Positions 17,116-28,543 of a DNA stretch of 64,000 bases are shown here, piece after piece. Every line of letters starts with the position of its first letter. Position 1 is the stretch's first letter. The position numbers and the translations under genes are program-made. Origin of the DNA: Kosakonia oryziphila (lineage in GTDB: Bacteria > Pseudomonadota > Gammaproteobacteria > Enterobacterales > Enterobacteriaceae); the NCBI RefSeq assembly GCF_900094795.1, contig NZ_FMBC01000002.1, positions 62,001-126,000 on the forward strand, given 5' to 3'. The notes under the pieces are model-generated. The model ran no database searches and was not told the origin of the DNA. It saw only the letters and a list, made by a program, of their open reading frames with translations.

Positions 17116-18087
17116 ATGAAAGATAAGTTGTTACTGGATGCATTCTCTGCGCTCAGCCTCGGCGTGATCATCGTTGATGCGCAATACCGCATTACGTTGT
17201 GGAACACCTGGCTGGAAGCCCATACCGGTCTTACCGCCAGCGAAACGTTGGGGGCGGATTTTTTTACTGTCTTTCCTGACTTGCAGCATCACCGCGTGGG
17301 CGATGCAATCCATCAGGCAATTGACCACAATTTATCTGCCCTGCTGTCGCAGTCGCTGCACCGCTCCCCATTTCCGCTTTATGCCGAACCGGCACGGTCT
17401 GCCACCCGGCTGAGCCAGGCCGTAACCATTGTTCCGCTGGGTGATACTGAACGGTTTTGCCTGATCCAGATTGTGGACGTTACAGCCGCAGTCCGCCGTG
17501 AATCCCTGCTGCGCGACCAGGCGCATGAATTGTTATCACAATCGCTATCGGATGGTCTTACCGGTGTAGGCAACCGGCGTTACTTCGATCTCTGCATTGA
17601 CCGCGAATGGCGCGCCAGCAAGCGCAACAACAAATCTCTGTCGCTGCTGCTTATCGATGTCGATCACTTCAAACGCTATAACGATTGCTACGGCCACCAG
17701 CGCGGAGATGAATGCCTGCAACAGATCGCGACCGCTATGCGTAATGCACTGGATCGCCCAACCGACATTCTGTTTCGCTATGGTGGCGAAGAGTTCTGTG
17801 CGCTGCTACCGGAAACGCACTCCGCCGAGGCGGTGGAAATCGCCGAACGGTTGCGCGTCAGTGTTCAACGGCTGGGTTTACCCCATGCCAACTCACCCGA
17901 ACGCATCGTCAGCGTAAGCATTGGTGTTGCCAGCACCAACCAGCAACAGCACACAGAATACGGCCAGCTTATTCAGAGCGCTGATGACCTGCTGTATGTA
18001 GCCAAACGCGCTGGCCGCAATACGGTACGCGTAACATACCCCACCAGAGAACCGCGACCAGTTAATACTGATGGTGTAGGGCCATAG
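17116..18087 (+). CDS. PAS-GGDEF diguanylate cyclase
   Basis: The 323-residue protein has an N-terminal PAS domain (residues 8-125, with VDAQYRITLWNTWLEAHTG), a short helical linker, and a GGDEF domain (145-310). The active-site loop is GGEEF (223-227), catalytically competent, and the inhibitory I-site RPTD (214-217) lies five residues before it, so product feedback by cyclic di-GMP is expected. There are no membrane segments, so it is probably cytosolic. It follows the CheC gene directly and may be the output of the receiver/CheC pair. Confidence 0.9.
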   Translation: MKDKLLLDAFSALSLGVIIVDAQYRITLWNTWLEAHTGLTASETLGADFFTVFPDLQHHRVGDAIHQAIDHNLSALLSQSLHRSPFPLYAEPARSATRLSQAVTIVPLGDTERFCLIQIVDVTAAVRRESLLRDQAHELLSQSLSDGLTGVGNRRYFDLCIDREWRASKRNNKSLSLLLIDVDHFKRYNDCYGHQRGDECLQQIATAMRNALDRPTDILFRYGGEEFCALLPETHSAEAVEIAERLRVSVQRLGLPHANSPERIVSVSIGVASTNQQQHTEYGQLIQSADDLLYVAKRAGRNTVRVTYPTREPRPVNTDGVGP

Positions 18088-18112
18088 AAAAACCCGCCGG
18101 AGCGGGTTTTTT
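18088..18112. terminator. bidirectional terminator between the cyclase gene and glyS
   Basis: AAAAACCCGC-CGGA-GCGGGTTTTTT lies immediately after the cyclase stop codon and serves the convergent glyS as well. Confidence 0.85.
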
Positions 18113-18125
18113 CGTTGCGGCTGAC

Positions 18126-20195
18126 TTATTGCAGCAGAGAGATATCCGCCACCTGCAGGAACAATTCACGCAGTTTCGACAGCAGCGTCAGTCGATTGAT
18201 ACGCACATCTTTGTCGTCGGCGTTTACCATTACCGTCTCGAAGAACTCATCAACCGGCTCACGCAGTTGCGCCAGTTCGATCAGCGCTTCCTGATAGCGA
18301 CCTTGTGCAAAGAATGGCTCCAGCTTATCGCGCAGCACCACCAGATTACCGGCTAGTTTGATTTCGGCCGCTTCTTTCAACACCGAGGCGTGAACGATAT
18401 TGTTCAGCGTTTCATCAGACTTCGCCAGAATGTTGGAGACACGCTTGTTGGCCGCCGCCAGCGCCGCCGCTTCGTCCAGAGTACGGAAGTGCGAAACCGC
18501 CTTCATACGCGCATCGAAGTCCGCCGGTTTGGTCGGGCGGCGCGCCAGTACGGCCTGAATGGTGTCAACACTGAAACCTTCATCCTGATACCAGGCGCGG
18601 AAGCGACCCAGCATAAAGTCGATCACATCATCAACCACGTTAGCGTTGGTCAGCTTGTCGCCGTACAGACGCACCGCTTCTTCAGTCAGCGTTTGCAGAT
18701 CCAGCGCCAGGTTCTTCTCAACGATAATACGCAACACACCCAGCGCGGCGCGGCGCAGCGCGAACGGGTCTTTATCGCCTTTTGGATGCTGGCCGATACC
18801 AAAGATACCCGCTAGTGTGTCCATCTTGTCAGCAATCGCCAGCGCGCAGGCAATTGGGTTCGACGGCAGTTCATCACCGGCGAAACGCGGCTGATACTGC
18901 TCGTTCAGCGCAACGGCAACATCTTCCGCTTCACCGTCGTAACGCGCATAGTGCATTCCCATCACACCCTGGGTGTCGGTAAATTCAAACACCATGTTGG
19001 TCATCAGGTCACACTTGGAGAGCAAACCAGCGCGGGTAGCATGATTGACATCAGCGCCAATCTGCCCGGCGATCCAGCCTGCCAGCGCCTGAATGCGGTC
19101 GGTCTTGTCGCGTAGCGTACCCAGTTGCTGCTGGAACAGCACGGTTTGCAGGCGCGGCAGATGATCCTCAAGGCGTTTTTTGCGGTCAGTATTGAAGAAG
19201 AACTCAGCATCCGCCAGACGCGGGCGCACCACTTTCTCGTTACCGGAGATAATCTGCTGCGGATCTTTCGATTCGATGTTGGCAACGAAGATAAAGTTCG
19301 GCAGCAGTTTGCCGTCGTTACCGTAAACCGGGAAGTACTTCTGGTCGCCTTTCATGGTGTAGACCAGCGCTTCCGCCGGGACAGCGAGGAATTTCTCTTC
19401 GAATTTCGCCGTCAGAACCACCGGCCATTCCACCAGCGAGGTGACTTCTTCCAGCAGGCTGTCGCTCAGATCGGCATTACCGCCAATTTTGCGCGCCGCA
19501 TCGATGGCATCCGCTTTGATTTTGGCTTTACGCGCATCGTAATCGGCGATCACTTTACCGCGCTCAAGCAGAATTTGTGGATACTGATCGGCATTATCGA
19601 CGGTGAATTCCGGCTCGCCCATAAAGCGATGGCCACGGATCACGCGATCGGAATGAATGCCCAGAATTGTCGCCGGAACAACGCTGTCGCCCAGCAGCAG
19701 CGTAACGGTGTGCACCGGACGCACAAACGTCACTTCCGATGCGCCCCAGCGCATCAGTTTCGGGATCGGCAGCTTAGCAAGCGAAGTGGCAACCATATTC
19801 GGCAGCAGCGTTTCGACACTTTCGCCTTTTACATGGGCGCGATAGAGCAGCCACTCGCCTTTGTCGGTAGTCAGACGCTCGGCCTGATCGACAGTAATAC
19901 CGCAACCACGCGCCCAGCCTTCAGCGGCTTTGCTTGGTTTGCCTTCGGCATCAAATGCCTGCGCAATTGCCGGGCCGCGTTTTTCAACTTCACGATCCGC
20001 TTGCGATGCGGCAAGTTTTGCCACTTTCAGCGCCAGACGGCGCGGCGCGGCAAACCACTGTATGTCGCCATGGGCAAGGCCCGCAGCATCAAGTTCAGCG
20101 GTAAAGTTGGCAGCGAAGGACTCGGCCAGGCTGCGCAGTGCTTTTGGTGGCAGCTCTTCGGTGCCGATTTCCACCAGGAATGTTCTCTCAGACAT
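18126..20195 (-). CDS. glyS: glycine--tRNA ligase beta subunit
   Basis: This is the 689-residue beta chain of the heterotetrameric (alpha2beta2) bacterial glycyl-tRNA synthetase, which binds the tRNA. The N-terminus [18 protein letters not shown] is characteristic, and the length equals that of E. coli GlyS. A C-terminal anticodon-binding-like domain is present. It follows glyQ by nine bases in the same operon. A long open frame on the opposite strand of this gene is a shadow. Confidence 0.97.
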   Translation of the reverse strand: MSERTFLVEIGTEELPPKALRSLAESFAANFTAELDAAGLAHGDIQWFAAPRRLALKVAKLAASQADREVEKRGPAIAQAFDAEGKPSKAAEGWARGCGITVDQAERLTTDKGEWLLYRAHVKGESVETLLPNMVATSLAKLPIPKLMRWGASEVTFVRPVHTVTLLLGDSVVPATILGIHSDRVIRGHRFMGEPEFTVDNADQYPQILLERGKVIADYDARKAKIKADAIDAARKIGGNADLSDSLLEEVTSLVEWPVVLTAKFEEKFLAVPAEALVYTMKGDQKYFPVYGNDGKLLPNFIFVANIESKDPQQIISGNEKVVRPRLADAEFFFNTDRKKRLEDHLPRLQTVLFQQQLGTLRDKTDRIQALAGWIAGQIGADVNHATRAGLLSKCDLMTNMVFEFTDTQGVMGMHYARYDGEAEDVAVALNEQYQPRFAGDELPSNPIACALAIADKMDTLAGIFGIGQHPKGDKDPFALRRAALGVLRIIVEKNLALDLQTLTEEAVRLYGDKLTNANVVDDVIDFMLGRFRAWYQDEGFSVDTIQAVLARRPTKPADFDARMKAVSHFRTLDEAAALAAANKRVSNILAKSDETLNNIVHASVLKEAAEIKLAGNLVVLRDKLEPFFAQGRYQEALIELAQLREPVDEFFETVMVNADDKDVRINRLTLLSKLRELFLQVADISLLQ

Positions 20196-20204
20196 GGCCG
20201 CCTC

Positions 20205-21116
20205 TTATTTATTTCTGTTGCACATCGGGAAACCAAGGGCTTCACGGGAAGCATAATACGCTTCAGCGACTGCTTTAGTCAGCGTGCGAATACGCAGGAT
20301 ATAGCGCTGACGTTCCGTTACGGAGATGGCTTTACGCGCATCCAACAGGTTGAAGCTATGGGCGGCTTTCAGAATGCGTTCGTACGCAGGCAGCGGCAAC
20401 GGGTTTTCCAGCGCCAGCAGCTTCTGCGCTTCTTTTTCATACTGTTCGAAGCAACTGAACAGGAAGTCGACATCTGCGTATTCAAAGTTGTAAGTGGATT
20501 GCTCCACTTCGTTCTGATGGAAGACGTCGCCGTAAGTGGTTTTACCCAGCGGGCCGTCGCTCCAGACCAGGTCGTAAACGCTGTCTACGCCCTGAATGTA
20601 CATGGCCAGACGTTCCAGACCATAAGTGATCTCACCCGTAACCGGTTTGCACTCCAGACCACCCACCTGCTGGAAGTAAGTGAACTGCGTCACTTCCATA
20701 CCGTTCAGCCACACTTCCCAGCCCAGGCCCCAGGCGCCCAGCGTCGGGTTCTCCCAGTTATCTTCCACGAAACGAATATCGTGAATCGTCGGATCCATAC
20801 CCAGCTCTTTCAGTGACCCGAGGTACAGCTCCTGAATGTTATCCGGGGAAGGTTTAATCACCACCTGGAACTGATAATAGTGCTGTAAGCGGTTCGGGTT
20901 TTCGCCATAACGGCCATCGGTCGGGCGGCGGGATGGCTGGACATAGGCAGTCGCCATCGGTTCTGGCCCCAGCGCGCGCAGACTGGTCATCGGGTGGGAG
21001 GTACCGGCGCCAACTTCCATGTCCAGAGGTTGAACGATGGTGCAGCCCTGACGGGCCCAATAATCCTGTAAGGTCAGGATCAGACCCTGAAAGGTCCTGG
21101 TATCAAACTTTTGCAT
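20205..21116 (-). CDS. glyQ: glycine--tRNA ligase alpha subunit
   Basis: The 303-residue alpha chain holds the class II active site that forms glycyl-adenylate. Start [17 protein letters not shown] and the segment [20 protein letters not shown] (both after the initiating MQKFDTRT) identify it. It is the first gene of glyQS; the promoter lies in the 136-bp gap to ysaB. Confidence 0.97.
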   Translation of the reverse strand: MQKFDTRTFQGLILTLQDYWARQGCTIVQPLDMEVGAGTSHPMTSLRALGPEPMATAYVQPSRRPTDGRYGENPNRLQHYYQFQVVIKPSPDNIQELYLGSLKELGMDPTIHDIRFVEDNWENPTLGAWGLGWEVWLNGMEVTQFTYFQQVGGLECKPVTGEITYGLERLAMYIQGVDSVYDLVWSDGPLGKTTYGDVFHQNEVEQSTYNFEYADVDFLFSCFEQYEKEAQKLLALENPLPLPAYERILKAAHSFNLLDARKAISVTERQRYILRIRTLTKAVAEAYYASREALGFPMCNRNK

Positions 21117-21252
21117 ATTCTTTCGTGCTGGATACGTGTGGATTTAAAGGAAGCGACAAGTATACCCGCTGACTGCAAGATATACAGTATGAAACGGAGG
21201 TGTTTAAGGAAAATTGGGAAAATCATACGGCCGCTGGCCGTGTTCTGGACGC

Positions 21253-21552
21253 TTAGCGCATCGAAAGATGTAGAAAATGGCCTTCTGCGTCAAAAGCGCA
21301 GACAAACGCCTCACTACGGGGTGTCATACCGCGCATTTCGTAACTGCCGCGAAATTGTTCAAAACCGGTAACGGAAATTTTTTGCGCTGCGGTATTGTAG
21401 CGATGCGCGGCGCTTTGCCGGCATAACTGCTCCATATCAAGGGAGTGAACGGGGTCCGGTCTGGCGTTTTGCGCGCGCTGTACGGGCGAGCCCGGAGTGG
21501 CGCTGCATCCTGCCACTAACAGTAGCAACATCGGTACAAGAGATTTCATCAT
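21253..21552 (-). CDS. ysaB: small lipoprotein YsaB
   Basis: A 99-residue lipoprotein with lipobox LVAGC (C16) and a conserved C-terminus FVCAFDAEGHFLHLSMR, matching E. coli YsaB, which is also 99 residues. A GTG three codons upstream could also start it, but the ATG at 21552 gives the family length. Its function is unknown; as in E. coli it lies between glyQ and wecH. Confidence 0.85.
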   Translation of the reverse strand: MMKSLVPMLLLLVAGCSATPGSPVQRAQNARPDPVHSLDMEQLCRQSAAHRYNTAAQKISVTGFEQFRGSYEMRGMTPRSEAFVCAFDAEGHFLHLSMR

Positions 21553-21721
21553 TTTTATCACTGCCCCGTTCGCTGGCTGTTATTTTTAAAGAGTAACAAC
21601 AATAGTTTTGCAAAACTGTGGAAAACTGCACAAGCGGATGCAGGAAAACTCAGAATTATCCAGAGCGTTAGGTGGATAAATGGCAGGTCAGAGGATATTT
21701 AACATTAAAACAGAGGAACTG

Positions 21722-22717
21722 ATGCAGTCTAAAATTTACTGGATAGATAATCTGCGAGGGATAGCCTGTTTGATGGTGGTGATGATTCATACCACCACCT
21801 GGTACATCACCAACCCGGCCAGCATTACCACTTTCGACTGGAATATCGCAAATCTGCTGAATTCCGCCTCCCGCGTTAGCGTGCCGCTGTTCTTTATGAT
21901 TTCGGGTTATCTCTTTTTTGGCGAACGCAGCGCGCAGCCGCGCCATTTCCTGCGCATCGCACTGTGTCTGGTGTTTTACAGCGTTATCGCCCTGCTCTAT
22001 ATCGTGCTGTTTACCTCGATTAACAGCGAGTTATCTCTGCGTAACCTGCTGCAAAAACCGGTGTTCTACCATCTGTGGTTTTTCTTCGCGATTATCGTTA
22101 TCTACCTGGTTTCGCCGTTGATTCAGGTGAAAGCGCTCAGCGGCAAAATGCTGCTGGCGTTGGTTGTGGTCACAGGTATTGTAGCCAACCCGAATACAGT
22201 GTCGCAGAAGATCGGCCATTTTGAATGGTTACCCATCAACCTCTACATCAATGGCGACACGTTTTACTACATCCTTTACGGCATGCTGGGACGGGCGATT
22301 GGCATGATGGAGACGCAAAGACGGCAGTTGACGCTTTTCAGCGCGGCGATCTTTTTGCTGGCAATCTGGGGTATTTCGCGCGGTACACTGCACGAACTGA
22401 GGTGGCGCGGCAACTTTGCCGACACCTGGTATCTCTATTGCGGCCCACTAGTGTTCCTTTGCGCCATTGCACTGTTCACACTGGTTAAAAATACACTAAA
22501 CGATCGCACGCTGCCGGGCCTGGCACTGATTTCACGTCACTCGCTGGGGATTTACGGTTTCCATGCGCTAATCATCCATGCACTACGCACTCGCGGCGTG
22601 GAGCTGCGCAACTGGCCGCTACTCGATATCGTGTGGATTTTTGTCGCCACGCTGCTGGCAAGCCTGGCGCTGTCAATGCTGGTTCAGCGCCTCGACCGAC
22701 GGCGTTTCGTTAGCTAG
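21722..22717 (+). CDS. wecH: O-acetyltransferase WecH
   Basis: The 331-residue membrane protein belongs to acyltransferase family 3, with about ten hydrophobic segments and the N-terminal motif [20 protein letters not shown], whose His is catalytic in the family. WecH O-acetylates GlcNAc residues of enterobacterial common antigen. Length and sequence match E. coli WecH (331 aa). I start at 21722 because it aligns with E. coli; an in-frame ATG 14 codons upstream is also possible. The 3' end overlaps the convergent regulator gene by eight bases. Confidence 0.93.
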   Translation: MQSKIYWIDNLRGIACLMVVMIHTTTWYITNPASITTFDWNIANLLNSASRVSVPLFFMISGYLFFGERSAQPRHFLRIALCLVFYSVIALLYIVLFTSINSELSLRNLLQKPVFYHLWFFFAIIVIYLVSPLIQVKALSGKMLLALVVVTGIVANPNTVSQKIGHFEWLPINLYINGDTFYYILYGMLGRAIGMMETQRRQLTLFSAAIFLLAIWGISRGTLHELRWRGNFADTWYLYCGPLVFLCAIALFTLVKNTLNDRTLPGLALISRHSLGIYGFHALIIHALRTRGVELRNWPLLDIVWIFVATLLASLALSMLVQRLDRRRFVS

Positions 22718-23630
22718 CCATTCGCGCCCGCGCCCGGTGCAACTGACGCGGCGAAGAGAATCCGGCAGCCAGCGCCGCCTGCTCCGCACCGTGCCCCTGC
22801 AACAAACTCTGTTCAGCAATCACCAGGCGTAACTGTTCAAGGTAGTCGCGCACACTGATGCCCAGATGTTGCTGGAACAGGCGCGTCAAATGGCGCGGGC
22901 TGACGTGCGCGCATTCAGCGATATCCGCCAGTTGCCATGCTTTTTGCGGCTCGGCGGTGAGCGCATCCTGGGCCCGATGCACTGCCGGGTGAAGATGATT
23001 GCGGTAACGCAGCCACGGCGAAATCTGCGGGTCGTCGCCGGAACGGCGGAACCAGACCACCATTTCACGCGCCACCGCCAGCGCCGTTTCCGGGCCCCGC
23101 AGGCGGTTGATCAGATGTAAGGCCAGATCGATGCCGGAAGTGATACCCGCGCTGGTCCAGATGCCGCGATCTTCAATAAAGATACGGTTCTCTTTCACCT
23201 GCGCGGTCGGCGCTGCCGCTTTTAAACGCGCAATCACGTCATGATGCGTGGTGCACTGCACGCCACTCAACAATCCGGCTTTCGCCGCCAGCACCGCGCC
23301 CGAGCAGACGCACATCAGGGTAATGCTCTGATTGTGGATCTGCGGTTGCAGGCGCATCAGCCAGTGAAGTACGAGACTGGCTTGCGGCGTGTTGAAAAAA
23401 TTCGCCGAATCGCTGACACCGGGCAACACCAGCAAACTGCCTGCCGGCAGTGTTTCCGGCAGCGGCGAGATGTTGCCCATATTCAGGCCAATCGACGTAG
23501 GTACTTCGGCGTCCGGCCCGATGTAATGCAGGCGAAAAGCATCCTGCGCCAGCACAAATGTTTCCGCCGGGCCGGTCATATCCAGCGCCAGCACTCCTGG
23601 CAACATCACAAACCAGACATCTGTTGTCAT
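22710..23630 (-). CDS. GlxA-type transcriptional regulator (DJ-1/PfpI domain plus AraC HTH)
   Basis: The 306-residue protein has an N-terminal DJ-1/PfpI-like domain (residues 4-170) with the nucleophile-elbow Cys in [18 protein letters not shown], followed by an AraC-type DNA-binding domain (210-305, with [20 protein letters not shown] and AGFSSPRQL). Such regulators sense small metabolites, but the ligand is unknown here. Its start overlaps the stop of the upstream cysteine hydrolase gene by four bases, so the two form an operon. E. coli K-12 has no such pair between wecH and xylB. Confidence 0.85.
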   Translation of the reverse strand: MTTDVWFVMLPGVLALDMTGPAETFVLAQDAFRLHYIGPDAEVPTSIGLNMGNISPLPETLPAGSLLVLPGVSDSANFFNTPQASLVLHWLMRLQPQIHNQSITLMCVCSGAVLAAKAGLLSGVQCTTHHDVIARLKAAAPTAQVKENRIFIEDRGIWTSAGITSGIDLALHLINRLRGPETALAVAREMVVWFRRSGDDPQISPWLRYRNHLHPAVHRAQDALTAEPQKAWQLADIAECAHVSPRHLTRLFQQHLGISVRDYLEQLRLVIAEQSLLQGHGAEQAALAAGFSSPRQLHRARARMAS

Positions 23631-24166
23631 TCGCGTTCCAGAATCTCGTGGACGGTTTTAATCGTGGCGAAGCGGCCTTCCAGCACCGTTTCAGTGCGAT
23701 GGCGCAACGCATCACAATCCAGCGTAATCCCTTTATGCGTCATCGGAAAGGTCAGCGTAGCTTCGCTGGCAAACGTCACACGATACCCCAAATCCGCCGC
23801 CACACGCGCTGTGGTTTCGCAGCACTGTTCAGTGCGGATACCGCAGATAATCAAATGGTTGATATCACGCACGCGCAACCAGCGATCAAGCCCGGTATCG
23901 GTAAAAGCATTGTGCACATGCTTGTAGAAGGTAACGGCCGGTTGATGTGTCAGAAAAGGCATCGGCGAGACAAAGCCACTTTCCAGCGAGAAAGGGCCGC
24001 TGTCAGCAACGTGAAAGATATCGACAACCGGAACGCCGCGCGCTTCACAGCCAGAAATCAGAGCGGAAATGGCCTGTTGGAAGGCAGGAAAATCCTTCTC
24101 CTGCCAGTATTCACGATGAAAGAAAGATTGTTGTGTGTCGATATTGATAAGGGCGGTACGTGACAT
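23627..24166 (-). CDS. isochorismatase-family cysteine hydrolase
   Basis: The 179-residue protein has the family's catalytic triad: D10 (NIDTQQSFF), K82 (YKHVHNAF) and C115 (in GIRTEQCCETTARVA). Members hydrolyse amides such as nicotinamide, ureidoacrylate or N-carbamoyl compounds; the substrate here cannot be told. The gene is the first of a two-gene operon with a GlxA-type regulator. A second Cys directly follows the predicted nucleophile in place of the usual Val. Confidence 0.85.
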   Translation of the reverse strand: MSRTALINIDTQQSFFHREYWQEKDFPAFQQAISALISGCEARGVPVVDIFHVADSGPFSLESGFVSPMPFLTHQPAVTFYKHVHNAFTDTGLDRWLRVRDINHLIICGIRTEQCCETTARVAADLGYRVTFASEATLTFPMTHKGITLDCDALRHRTETVLEGRFATIKTVHEILERE

Positions 24167-24287
24167 TTCAGGACTCCTTGCTCAGTGGGGATAACGCTAT
24201 TCTGGCAAGGAGTGTTATGCCTGCTAATACCCAAAAAGGACAACCTCAGGATGATTCCGGCCCACTGAAGAAAGTGAGCCGGAACGG

Positions 24288-25742
24288 TCAGGACATCAGC
24301 GGTAACAACTGCTGATAGATGCGCCGGAACGTCTCGCGACGCGAAGCGTACATCTCATGATGTTCGGCGTTCGGCAGGTGTTGTTGTTCAATGGGAAGCT
24401 GCGGTAACAGCGTTGCCAGCGGGACATCCGGGTTCATTGCGACCTGCGCCAACCGCGCCGCGCCTAGCGCCGGACCAACATCACCGCCGGTACGGTAATC
24501 GAGTTGCAGGCCGCTAATATCCGCCAGCATTTGCCGCCACCAGGCGCTACGCGCACCGCCGCCAATAAGCGTAATACTCTTTGGCGTCACGCCGCAGGCA
24601 TGCACCACATCCATGCCATCCGCCAGCGCATAGCCCACGCCTTCCAGCACCGCACGCGCCAGCTCACCCTGCCCGTGCTGATGCGTCAGGCCAAAGAAAA
24701 CCCCCTTCGCCTGCGGGTTATTGTGTGGTGTGCGTTCGCCGGAAAGATAGGGCAGAAACCAGAGATCACCCGCTTTGTCGTCCGCCTGCTCCGCCGCGTG
24801 GATCAGGGCGGGCACCGATTCCAGCCCTGTCAGCCGTGCTGCCCAGTCCAGGCAGGAGGCGGCGCTAAGCATCACCGACATCAGATGCCAGCGCCCCGGC
24901 AGTGCGTGGCAAAAGCTGTGTACTGCACTCTCCGGCTTGCTCAGAAACCCTTCGCTGACCGCGAAATAAACGCCAGATGTCCCCAACGAGAGCATCGCCT
25001 GACCGGCATCGGCCATGCCCACGCCCACGGCGCCTGCCGCATTATCACCGCCGCCCGCCACCACAGGAACAACGGGCATTGACCAGCGCCGGGCAACCTC
25101 CGGCAGCAGTTCGCCGGTTATTTCGCTGCCTTCAAACAGCGCAGGCATATGTGCGCGGGTGAGCGAGCAGGCCGCCAGCATCTCATCGCTCCAGTCGCGC
25201 TTCGCGACATCCAGCCACATCGTGCCCGCAGCATCCGACATATCGCTGGCAAAAACGCCGGACATTTTCAGACGCAGATAATCTTTGGGTAGCAATACCT
25301 TCGCGACTCTGGCGAAGATGTCCGGCTCGTGGCGCTGAACCCACAGCAGCTTCGGCGCGGTAAAACCGGGCATCATCAGATTGCCGGTTATAGCGCGGGA
25401 ATTTTTCACCTGCGCTTCCAGCAGCTTGCACTCTTCGCCACAGCGACCGTCATTCCACAAAATAGCCGGACGTAGCACGCGGTTTTCGTTATCCAACAGC
25501 GTGGCGCCGTGCATCTGCCCGGCAAGTCCGATAGCCTTCACCTGCTGTAACGAATGCGCGGCGGCCAGCGCCTGAATTGCACGATCCGTCGCCTGCCACC
25601 ACTGTTCAGGATCCTGCTCGGACCATAATGGCTGCGGGCGCGATACGCTGAGTTTTTCCGTATGAGAGGTCAGCACATCCCCCTGCTCACCGAGCAGAAT
25701 AGCTTTCACGCCTGAGGTGCCGAGATCGATCCCGATATACAT
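24288..25742 (-). CDS. xylB: xylulokinase
   Basis: The 484-residue FGGY-family kinase phosphorylates D-xylulose to xylulose 5-phosphate. The N-terminal phosphate-binding motif YIGIDLGTSGVKA, the substrate loop GQMHGATLLD, and the ATP-site motif LIGGGARSAWWRQMLAD are intact. Length equals E. coli XylB. The ATG at 25742 has CAGGAG upstream; a GTG three codons earlier is not needed. It lies 50 bases downstream of xylA in the same operon. Confidence 0.97.
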   Translation of the reverse strand: MYIGIDLGTSGVKAILLGEQGDVLTSHTEKLSVSRPQPLWSEQDPEQWWQATDRAIQALAAAHSLQQVKAIGLAGQMHGATLLDNENRVLRPAILWNDGRCGEECKLLEAQVKNSRAITGNLMMPGFTAPKLLWVQRHEPDIFARVAKVLLPKDYLRLKMSGVFASDMSDAAGTMWLDVAKRDWSDEMLAACSLTRAHMPALFEGSEITGELLPEVARRWSMPVVPVVAGGGDNAAGAVGVGMADAGQAMLSLGTSGVYFAVSEGFLSKPESAVHSFCHALPGRWHLMSVMLSAASCLDWAARLTGLESVPALIHAAEQADDKAGDLWFLPYLSGERTPHNNPQAKGVFFGLTHQHGQGELARAVLEGVGYALADGMDVVHACGVTPKSITLIGGGARSAWWRQMLADISGLQLDYRTGGDVGPALGAARLAQVAMNPDVPLATLLPQLPIEQQHLPNAEHHEMYASRRETFRRIYQQLLPLMS

Positions 25743-25792
25743 AGTGACCACTCCTGTTGATGTGCGCCGCGTTACCCGCGGCGCTGCACCGG

Positions 25793-27115
<1,323 letters not shown>

Positions 27116-27464
27116 AATGAGCTCCATTGGCGAGTGAACAATTCTGAAGTAATACTGGATTCTCTCTCCGGCTTGCTCAATTACGTTATTTCACACCGCC
27201 ATTAAGAGAATACGCAAACGTGCGCTGGCTCGCAAAATAACGTCGACTATTGTTGCGTGTAGCCTTCCTCTTTTTTATGCAAAATCTATTTTTCTTTTTT
27301 TAAAATAAGATCGCGGTCATAAATCAGGAAATAAACCAAAAAACGTAATGCGTGGATAAAAATCAGTAATTGCCAACTTAACGTTCCGTGTTAAAAATTT
27401 GCTCGTCCAAAGCAGTGCATGTTTCTTTTATCTCGCTCATCACCCTACGAAAGGTATTACTATT
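27116..27464. promoter_or_regulatory. divergent xylA/xylF control region
   Basis: The 349-bp gap holds the xylAB and xylFGH promoters. On the minus strand GTTATTTTGCGAGCCAGCGC (27241-27222) and the GTGTGAAATAACGTAATTGAGC block (27202-27181 area) closely resemble the XylR-bound I-A region of E. coli xylA. The xylF side is very AT-rich, with runs of T and A at 27280-27345. I could not place the CRP site with certainty. Confidence 0.65.
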
Positions 27465-28457
27465 ATGAAGATAAAGAACCTTTGCCTTACACTCTGCGCC
27501 TCCCTGCTCCTTGCCAGCGCCGTTGGCCACGCCAAAGAAGTGAAGATTGGCATGGCGATTGACGATCTGCGCCTTGAACGTTGGCAAAAAGATCGCGATA
27601 TTTTTGTTAAAAAAGCCGAATCACTCGGCGCTAATGTGTTTGTTCAATCCGCCAATGGCAATGAAGAAACACAAATGTCGCAAATTGAAAATATGATAAA
27701 TCGTGGCGTTGATGTCCTGGTTATTATTCCCTACAACGGTCAGGTATTAAGTAACGTAATAAAAGAAGCCAAACAGGAAGGTATTAAAGTTCTGGCTTAC
27801 GATCGCATGATTAATAATGCAGATATCGACTTCTATATTTCCTTCGACAATGAAAAAGTCGGGGAATTACAGGCGCAAAGCCTGGTCAATAAAGTGCCGC
27901 AAGGGAATTACTTTTTAATGGGCGGCTCACCGGTAGATAATAACGCTAAGCTGTTCCGTGCCGGGCAGATGAAAGTTTTAAAACCGTATATCGATAGCGG
28001 AAAAATCAAAATTGTCGGCGATCAGTGGGTCGATGGCTGGCTGCCGGAAAATGCGCTGAAAATAATGGAAAACGCGCTCACCGCTAACAATAACAAAATC
28101 GATGCTGTCGTCGCCTCAAATGATGCCACCGCAGGCGGTGCAATCCAGGCGCTTAGCGCCCAGGGGCTGGCAGGGAAAGTCGCCATCTCCGGCCAGGATG
28201 CGGATCTCGCCGGGGTAAAACGGCTGATTAACGGCAGCCAGACAATGACCGTCTACAAGCCGATTACACAGCTTGCCAACACGGCGGCGGAAATTGCCGT
28301 CGAGCTGGGCAACGGCCAGCAGCCGAAAGCAGATACCACGCTCAACAACGGTCTGAAGGATGTCCCGTCCCGCTTGCTGACGCCTATCGAGGTGACGAAA
28401 GACAATATCGACGCCACCGTCATCAAAGATGGTTTCCATCAGAAAAACCAGCTCTAG
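27465..28457 (+). CDS. xylF: D-xylose-binding periplasmic protein
   Basis: The 330-residue substrate-binding protein of the xylose ABC transporter begins with a signal peptide (MKIKNLCLTLCASLLLASA, cleavage after GHA), followed by a ribose-binding-like two-lobe fold starting KEVKIGMAIDDLRLERW. Length equals E. coli XylF. The ATG at 27465 begins the signal peptide, with GAAAGG upstream. Confidence 0.97.
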   Translation: MKIKNLCLTLCASLLLASAVGHAKEVKIGMAIDDLRLERWQKDRDIFVKKAESLGANVFVQSANGNEETQMSQIENMINRGVDVLVIIPYNGQVLSNVIKEAKQEGIKVLAYDRMINNADIDFYISFDNEKVGELQAQSLVNKVPQGNYFLMGGSPVDNNAKLFRAGQMKVLKPYIDSGKIKIVGDQWVDGWLPENALKIMENALTANNNKIDAVVASNDATAGGAIQALSAQGLAGKVAISGQDADLAGVKRLINGSQTMTVYKPITQLANTAAEIAVELGNGQQPKADTTLNNGLKDVPSRLLTPIEVTKDNIDATVIKDGFHQKNQL

Positions 28458-28464
28458 CACGTTC

Positions 28465-28491
28465 GGCGCGCCTCTCCATTGCGGGCGCGCC
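28465..28491 (+). other. intercistronic hairpin between xylF and xylG
   Basis: GGCGCGCC (28465-28472) pairs with GGCGCGCC (28484-28491), shortly after the xylF stop codon. There is no T-tract; such stems usually protect the binding-protein mRNA and raise its level over that of the transporter genes. Confidence 0.55.
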
Positions 28492-28543
28492 CTCCGCCTC
28501 CTCTTTCAGGCGTTGTCAGACCAGCAAATGACGTGGAGCAGCT

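Noticed and set aside
19125-20816. 563-codon open frame on the plus strand across glyS/glyQ
   Set aside because: It is antisense to two certain genes, its composition (many His, Arg, Gln, Phe) is that of a codon-bias shadow, and it has no ribosome-binding site.
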